In this document: one piece after another, positions 1 through 5,569 of the stretch
How positions within the stretch are numbered: the stretch's first letter is position 1
How the letters are laid out: every line of letters begins with the position of its first letter
Assembly: GCA_019695455.1 (NCBI GenBank)
Contig: JAEUAC010000134.1
Span: forward strand, 1-5,569
Reading direction: 5' to 3'
DNA from: Methylorubrum extorquens
GTDB taxonomy: Bacteria; Pseudomonadota; Alphaproteobacteria; Rhizobiales; Beijerinckiaceae
DNA: 5,569 nucleotides
The notes under the pieces: generated by a model
Database searches by the model: none
Seen by the model: the letters and a program-made list of their open reading frames with translations, nothing else
Told to the model about the DNA's origin: nothing
Translations under genes and position numbers: made by a program

Positions 1-797
1 ACCACGAACGGGTTGGGCGCGCCGGGCGCGATCCTCGCGCGCTTGGCCGCCATGCCGTACATCTCGGGATGGGGCGCGAGCAGCACGTCGCCCCGGATGG
101 AGGGCGCCGTCGCGAAGGTGCGCTCGTAATCCTCCACGATGCCCGGATAGGTCGGGTTCGGCGCCAGGCGGTTCAGGGCGACCGTGCCGCTGCAGAAGAA
201 CACGATCCCGTGCCGCCGGCCGGCCTCCTCCACGTCCATCGTCCAGGTGGTGCAGCCCGGCGAATGGCCCGGCGTCGCATGGGCCGTGAGCGCGAGGGGA
301 CCGACGGAGACCGTGTCGCCGTCCGTCACGGTCCGGTCGACGGTCGCGGCCGGGAAGCCGAGCGCCGCGTCCGGATTGCCCGGATAGGTGCCGCTCTCCA
401 TGAGCGGCTTGTCCTTCAGGCCGACGACGAGCGCCGCGCCCGTCTCGCGCTTCAGGTCCGCGAAGCCGCCCGTGTGGTCGAGATGGGCGTGCGTGTTGAG
501 CAGGAGCTTGATGTCGGCGAGCTTGAAGCCGAGCGCCTCGATGTTGGCGCGGATCTGTCCCGTCGCCTCGGGCATGACCGTGTCGATCAGGACGTGCCCG
601 TCCGGCCCCGTGATCAGGTAGGAGGCGAGCCCGTTCGTGCCGACGTAATGGACGGGTCCGATGACCCGGAACGGCGACGTCGGCGCGTTCCAGCCGACGC
701 GGAGCCGGTCGAGCGCGTCCCTGATGGTCTGGGCCCCTGCCGGCGCGGCTCCGAGAAGGGCGAGCGCCGCGACGGCGCCGGCGAGACTGGTTCGCAT
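1..797 (-). CDS. Subclass B3 metallo-beta-lactamase, BJP-1-like (3' end cut by window edge)
   Basis: This is a secreted zinc hydrolase, predicted to open beta-lactam rings in the periplasm. I translated it by hand from the ATG at 797; 265 codons are visible with no stop. Residues 1-22 form a signal peptide: a short basic start, a hydrophobic Ala/Leu core, and a likely cut after AGA before Gln23. The B3 zinc ligands are all present: HAHLDH at 103-108 (His103, His105, Asp107, His108), His178 in TPGHSPGCTTW (175-185), and His243 in APHPEMY. From memory the text is very close to BJP-1 of Bradyrhizobium, including the FCSGTVALNRL stretch at 201-211. BJP-1 is about 290 residues, so roughly 25-30 residues should be missing. 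The start is supported by GGGAGG six bases upstream and by the signal peptide that begins there. It lies 76 bases after livF on the same strand, but a functional link to transport is not evident. The B3 fold is near certain; actual lactamase activity is inference, since some family members have other substrates. Confidence 0.93.
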   Translation of the reverse strand, partial: MRTSLAGAVAALALLGAAPAGAQTIRDALDRLRVGWNAPTSPFRVIGPVHYVGTNGLASYLITGPDGHVLIDTVMPEATGQIRANIEALGFKLADIKLLLNTHAHLDHTGGFADLKRETGAALVVGLKDKPLMESGTYPGNPDAALGFPAATVDRTVTDGDTVSVGPLALTAHATPGHSPGCTTWTMDVEEAGRRHGIVFFCSGTVALNRLAPNPTYPGIVEDYERTFATAPSIRGDVLLAPHPEMYGMAAKRARIAPGAPNPFV

Positions 798-803
798 GGT
801 GAT

Positions 804-821
804 CCTCCCGTGTTTCGGGAG
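804..821 (-). promoter_or_regulatory. Hairpin covering the ribosome binding site of the metallo-beta-lactamase gene
   Basis: On the minus strand, CTCCCG (821-816), loop AAACA (815-811) and CGGGAG (810-805) form a perfect 6-bp stem. The Shine-Dalgarno sequence GGGAGG (809-804) lies six bases before the ATG at 797, so five of its six bases are inside the stem. That livF translation ends at 876-874 means its ribosomes would not open this hairpin. The inverted repeat is seen directly; a role in limiting translation is inference. Confidence 0.5.
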
Positions 822-826
822 AGGGT

Positions 827-870
827 GCCGCCCCGCGCGCCCCGCCGCAAGCCGGCCGGCGCGGGGCGGC
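827..870 (-). terminator. GC-only 12-bp inverted repeat after livF: possible terminator or mRNA-end stabiliser
   Basis: A perfect 12-bp inverted repeat, GCCGCCCCGCGC at 827-838 and GCGCGGGGCGGC at 859-870, has a 20-base loop and begins three bases after the livF stop. It is the strongest secondary structure in the 76-base gap. In the direction of livF transcription it is followed by CACCCTCTCC, not a T run, so it is not a canonical intrinsic terminator. It could act as a pause site, a partial terminator or a 3'-end block to exonucleases. Transcription may therefore continue into the lactamase gene. Confidence 0.45.
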
Positions 871-873
871 CCG

Positions 874-1649
<776 letters not shown>

Positions 1650-1653
<4 letters not shown>

Positions 1654-2273
1654 CCGCCGCTCCGGGCCGTGGCGGCCGCGACGCCCGCGCCGACGAGGAA
1701 GGTGCCGCCGACGCGGTTCACGCGCCGGATGGCGGCGGGCGAGCGCAGCAGCGTGCGGGCGCGCCCGGCGAGCGCCGCGTAGGCGAGGGCGTTGGCGAAG
1801 GCGATCGCCAGGAAGGTCGCCTCGAAGATCGCGACCTGCGGCCAGAAGGGCAGGGCGGAGTCGACGAACTGGGGCAGGAAGGCCACGAAGAAGACGAGGC
1901 TCTTCGGGTTGAGGGCGGTGACGATCCAGGCATGGCCGATCATGCGGACGGCCGAGGCCGCCGAATGCCGGGGCGCCGCCTCCAGCGTGCCGCCGGCGCG
2001 CCAGAGCTTGACGCCGAGCCAGACGAGATAGGCCGCGCCCACCCATTTCAGCGCCGTGAACACGGTCGCGGACGTCGCGAGCAGGAGGCCGACGCCCAGG
2101 ATCGAGGCCGTCATGGCCGTGAAGTCGCCGAGCGCCACGCCGACCGCCATCGGCAGGGCGGCCCGCCAGCCCTGGCCCAGCGCGTAGGAGACGACGAGGA
2201 GGATGGTCGGCCCGGGCACGAGGCAGAGGATCGCTGAGGCGGCCGCGAAGGCGGCCCAGGTCTCGATGGTCAT
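1650..2273 (-). CDS. LysE/RhtB-family amino acid exporter
   Basis: This is an inner-membrane protein predicted to pump an amino acid or derivative out of the cell; the family includes LysE, RhtB, RhtC and LeuE. It has 207 residues, the usual family length. The N-terminal signature is CLVPGPTILLVVSYALGQG (17-35), followed by Arg37 and a Gly-rich helix to GDFTAM. KWVGAAYLVWLGVKLWR (76-92) is the typical third segment. ALNPKSLVFFVAFLPQFV (120-137) is the conserved segment after the loop, and two further hydrophobic stretches lie near 146-170 and 187-202. I count about six membrane segments. It starts inside the livG stop (ATGA, 2273-2270) with GGAG eight bases upstream (2285-2282), and its stop overlaps the livF start in the same way. 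Being co-translated with a branched-chain importer suggests a related substrate such as leucine, valine or an analogue, but the sequence does not show which. Family assignment is firm; substrate is unknown. Confidence 0.93.
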
Positions 2274-3120
2274 GACGTCAGCTCCAGTCCCACCTCGGCC
2301 TCGACCTCGCCCACCTCCTCGTCCTCGACGCCCAGGTAGGCGGCGATGACGCGCGGATCGGACCGGACCGAGGCGGGCGCGGCGTCGGCGATCTTCACGC
2401 CGTAATCCAGCACGACCACGTGGTCGGAGATCTCCATCACGACCGACATGTCGTGCTCGATGAGGAGGAGCGACGTGCCCTCGGCCCGGATCGAGCTGAG
2501 CAGCGTGTTCAGCTCCAGGCTCTCGCGCGGGTTCAGGCCGGCGGCGGGCTCGTCGAGGCAGAGGAGCACCGGGTCCGTGCACATGGCGCGCGCGATCTCG
2601 AGCCTGCGCTGGTCCCCGTAGGGCAGGTCCCCCGCCGGATCGTCCGCCCGCGCCGTCAGGCCCGTCTTGTCGAGCCAGTACTCCGCCTTTGCGATGGCGG
2701 CCCTCTGCGCCTTCTCGTAGGTCGGCAGCCCGAGGATGCCGAAGAGCGAGAAGCCGGACGCGATCATCAGCGAGTTGTGCTGCGCGACGAGCAGGTTCTC
2801 GAGCACGGTCATGCCCGAGAAGAGGCGGATGTTCTGGAAGGTGCGGGCGACCTTCGCCTTCCAGTTGATCGCGTGTCCGGGCAGCCGCTCGAGGAGGTAG
2901 TCCGAGCCGCCCTCGTGGCGCAGCCGGATCATGCCCTCGGTCGGCCGGTAGAAGCCCGTGATGCAGTTGAACACGGTGGTCTTGCCGGCGCCGTTCGGGC
3001 CGATGAGGGCCGTGATCTCGCCGCGGCGCGCCGTGAAGGACAGGTCGCCCACGGCGACCAGCCCGCCGAAGCGCATCGTCATGTGCTGGACCTCCAGCAC
3101 GGGTGTGGCGGAGGAGGCCA

Positions 3121-3121
<1 letters not shown>
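2270..3121 (-). CDS. livG: Branched-chain amino acid ABC importer, ATP-binding protein LivG
   Basis: This is the first cytoplasmic ATPase of the importer. It has 283 residues against about 255 in E. coli. Walker A is GPNGAGKTT (41-49), the Q-loop is Gln96 in RTFQNIRLF, Walker B is PVLLCLDEPAAGLNP (184-198) with Asp190 and catalytic Glu191, and the switch His223 sits in IEHDMS. The ABC signature reads LPYGDQRR (166-173), matching the LAYGQQ-type variant of LivG rather than LSGGQ. The body includes the LivG-typical segment between Q-loop and signature (about 111-165). The C-terminus ends in an acidic tail, about residues 265-280, rich in Glu and Asp, which E. coli LivG lacks. The ATG at 3121 shares one base with the livM stop (TGATG), and AAGGAGG lies ten bases upstream (3138-3132), supporting this start. 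The stop overlaps the exporter gene by four bases. Confidence 0.96.
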
Positions 3122-4535
<1,414 letters not shown>

Positions 4536-4536
<1 letters not shown>

Positions 4537-5453
4537 CAGACCTTCTCCACCTCGGGCCGCCCGAGGATGCCGGACGGCATGAACATGAGCACGATGGCGA
4601 GGATCGAGAACGCCGCCACGTCCTTGTACTCGATCGAGAAATAGGCCGACCACATGGTCTCGACGAGGCCGATGATGAGCCCCCCGATGACGGCCCCCGG
4701 CAGCGAGCCGATCCCGCCCAGCACGGCCGCCGTGAAGGCCTTGACGCCCGGCACGAAGCCGTCGGCGAAGTTCACGACGCCGTAGTAGAGGAGGTACATG
4801 GTGCCCGCGACCGCGGCCAGCGCCGCCCCCATGACGAAGGTCAGCGAGATCGTCCGGTCGACGTTGATGCCGACGAGCGCGGCCATCTTGCGGTCCTGCT
4901 CGCAGGCCCGCTGCGCCCGGCCGAGCGCCGTCTTCTGCACGATGTACCAGAAGATCGTCAGCAGCACGGCCGTGACCACCATGATGATGATCTGCTTGTA
5001 GGAGAGCGCGACCACGTAGCCGTTGCGCTCGAACAGCGGGATCACCTCCGGCATCATGGGCGGCGTCGGCTTGTTGCGCGCGCCCTGCGCCACCTGGACG
5101 AAGTTCGACAGGAAGATGGAGACCCCGATGGCCGAGATCAGCGGCGCGAGCCGGAACGAGCCGCGGAGCGGCCGGTAGGCGAGGCGCTCCAGGGCCCAGC
5201 CCCACAGCGAGGTCAGCACCATCGATATGACCATGACGATGAGCAGCGCGAGCGCAATGGACGACACGCCGAGCCAAGTCGTCAGGATGAGGAAGAAGAT
5301 CAGCGCGATGAAGGCCGACAGCATGAACACGTCGCCATGGGCGAAGTTCACCATGCCGATGATGCCGAACACCATCGTGTAGCCGATGGCGATCAGGCCG
5401 TAGATCGATCCCAGCGTCAGCCCGTTGATGAGCTGCTGCACGAAGACTTCCAT
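4536..5453 (-). CDS. livH: Branched-chain amino acid ABC importer, permease LivH
   Basis: This is the partner permease of LivM in the inner membrane. At 305 residues it matches E. coli LivH (308). The family start QQLINGLTLGSIYGLIAIGY (6-25) is followed by GMVNFAHGDVFML (33-45), the ATPase-contact loop LGRAQRACEQDRKMAALVGI (177-196) and VLGGIGSLPGAVIGG (244-258). About eight hydrophobic segments are visible. I chose the ATG at 5453 because the LivH homology begins there and GGGAG lies ten bases upstream (5468-5464). The frame is open for 33 more codons to 5552, but these encode a charged, non-membrane sequence unlike the family. It is the first visible gene of the cluster. No LivJ/LivK-type periplasmic binding protein lies beside it in the window, so that component must be encoded elsewhere, possibly upstream of 5569. 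Confidence 0.96.
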
Positions 5454-5569
5454 GCCCACCCGACTCCCGAGGCATTCACGTCGATCATGGATGCCTTCAC
5501 GCGGATCGATCAATGCACGGAACGAAAGGTTGCGCCAGAGTAGTCGCGCCACGATCCCCGCTCCGTCGC
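5454..5569 (-). other. Upstream leader of the liv cluster, no convincing promoter
   Basis: These 116 bases precede livH and run to the window edge. I find the livH ribosome binding site GGGAG (5468-5464) and a local run of GATC and CATGATC words around 5486-5512, but no pair of boxes that I would defend as a promoter. The sequence is less GC-biased than the coding regions, as expected of an intergenic leader. The true promoter may lie here or upstream of the window. Confidence 0.35.

Noticed and set aside
828..850. TTGCGG on the minus strand as a -35 box for the lactamase gene
   Set aside because: At 17 bases downstream there is only CACCCT, with no resemblance to a -10 box, and the site lies inside the GC inverted repeat.
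2273..2280. TGACGTCA palindrome at the livG/exporter junction
   Set aside because: A single 8-bp palindrome inside coding sequence and over a start codon; it is explained by the codons for Thr-Ser-stop and the ATG, with no second site.
4537..5475. Long extension of the livM frame upstream through livH
   Set aside because: The frame is open only because of base composition. The sequence there is Arg/His-rich and non-membrane, and the ATG at 4536 has a ribosome binding site and starts where a plausible LivM begins.
5486..5514. Possible -35 (TTGATC) and -10-like (CATGAT) boxes upstream of livH on the minus strand
   Set aside because: The -10 match is poor and alphaproteobacterial promoters are loosely defined; not enough to call a promoter.
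5454..5552. 33-codon N-terminal extension of livH
   Set aside because: It encodes a charged segment unlike the LivH N-terminus, and the ATG at 5453 begins exactly at the family homology with a GGGAG upstream.

Overview
The window is a GC-rich stretch, with strong G/C preference at third codon positions, in which every credible gene lies on the minus strand. Gene content and base composition fit an alphaproteobacterium. From memory, the closest match to the partial metallo-beta-lactamase is BJP-1 of Bradyrhizobium, so I favour the Hyphomicrobiales (Bradyrhizobium- or Methylobacterium-like). That placement is inference.

Read in the direction of transcription (high to low coordinates), the layout is: a short leader (5569-5454); livH (5453-4536) and livM (4536-3121), the two membrane permeases of a branched-chain amino acid ABC importer; livG (3121-2270), its first ATPase; a LysE/RhtB-family amino acid exporter (2273-1650); livF (1653-874), the second ATPase; a 76-base gap with two inverted repeats; and the first 265 codons of a subclass B3 metallo-beta-lactamase (797 to the window edge), whose C-terminus lies outside.

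The five transport genes overlap their neighbours without exception. livH/livM and livM/livG share one base (TGATG), and livG/lysE and lysE/livF share four bases (ATGA). They are therefore almost certainly one transcript with translational coupling. LivH and LivM should form the inner-membrane pore and LivG and LivF the ATPase pair. The periplasmic binding protein that would deliver substrate is not in this window.

The unusual point is that a predicted amino acid exporter is embedded, coupled on both sides, inside the importer operon between the two ATPase genes. The other item worth a look is the lactamase leader, where a small hairpin covers the ribosome binding site, downstream of a long GC-only inverted repeat that follows livF. 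I see no RNA genes, mobile elements, CRISPR arrays or wholly unfamiliar gene families. Apart from these points the region is ordinary chromosomal sequence.
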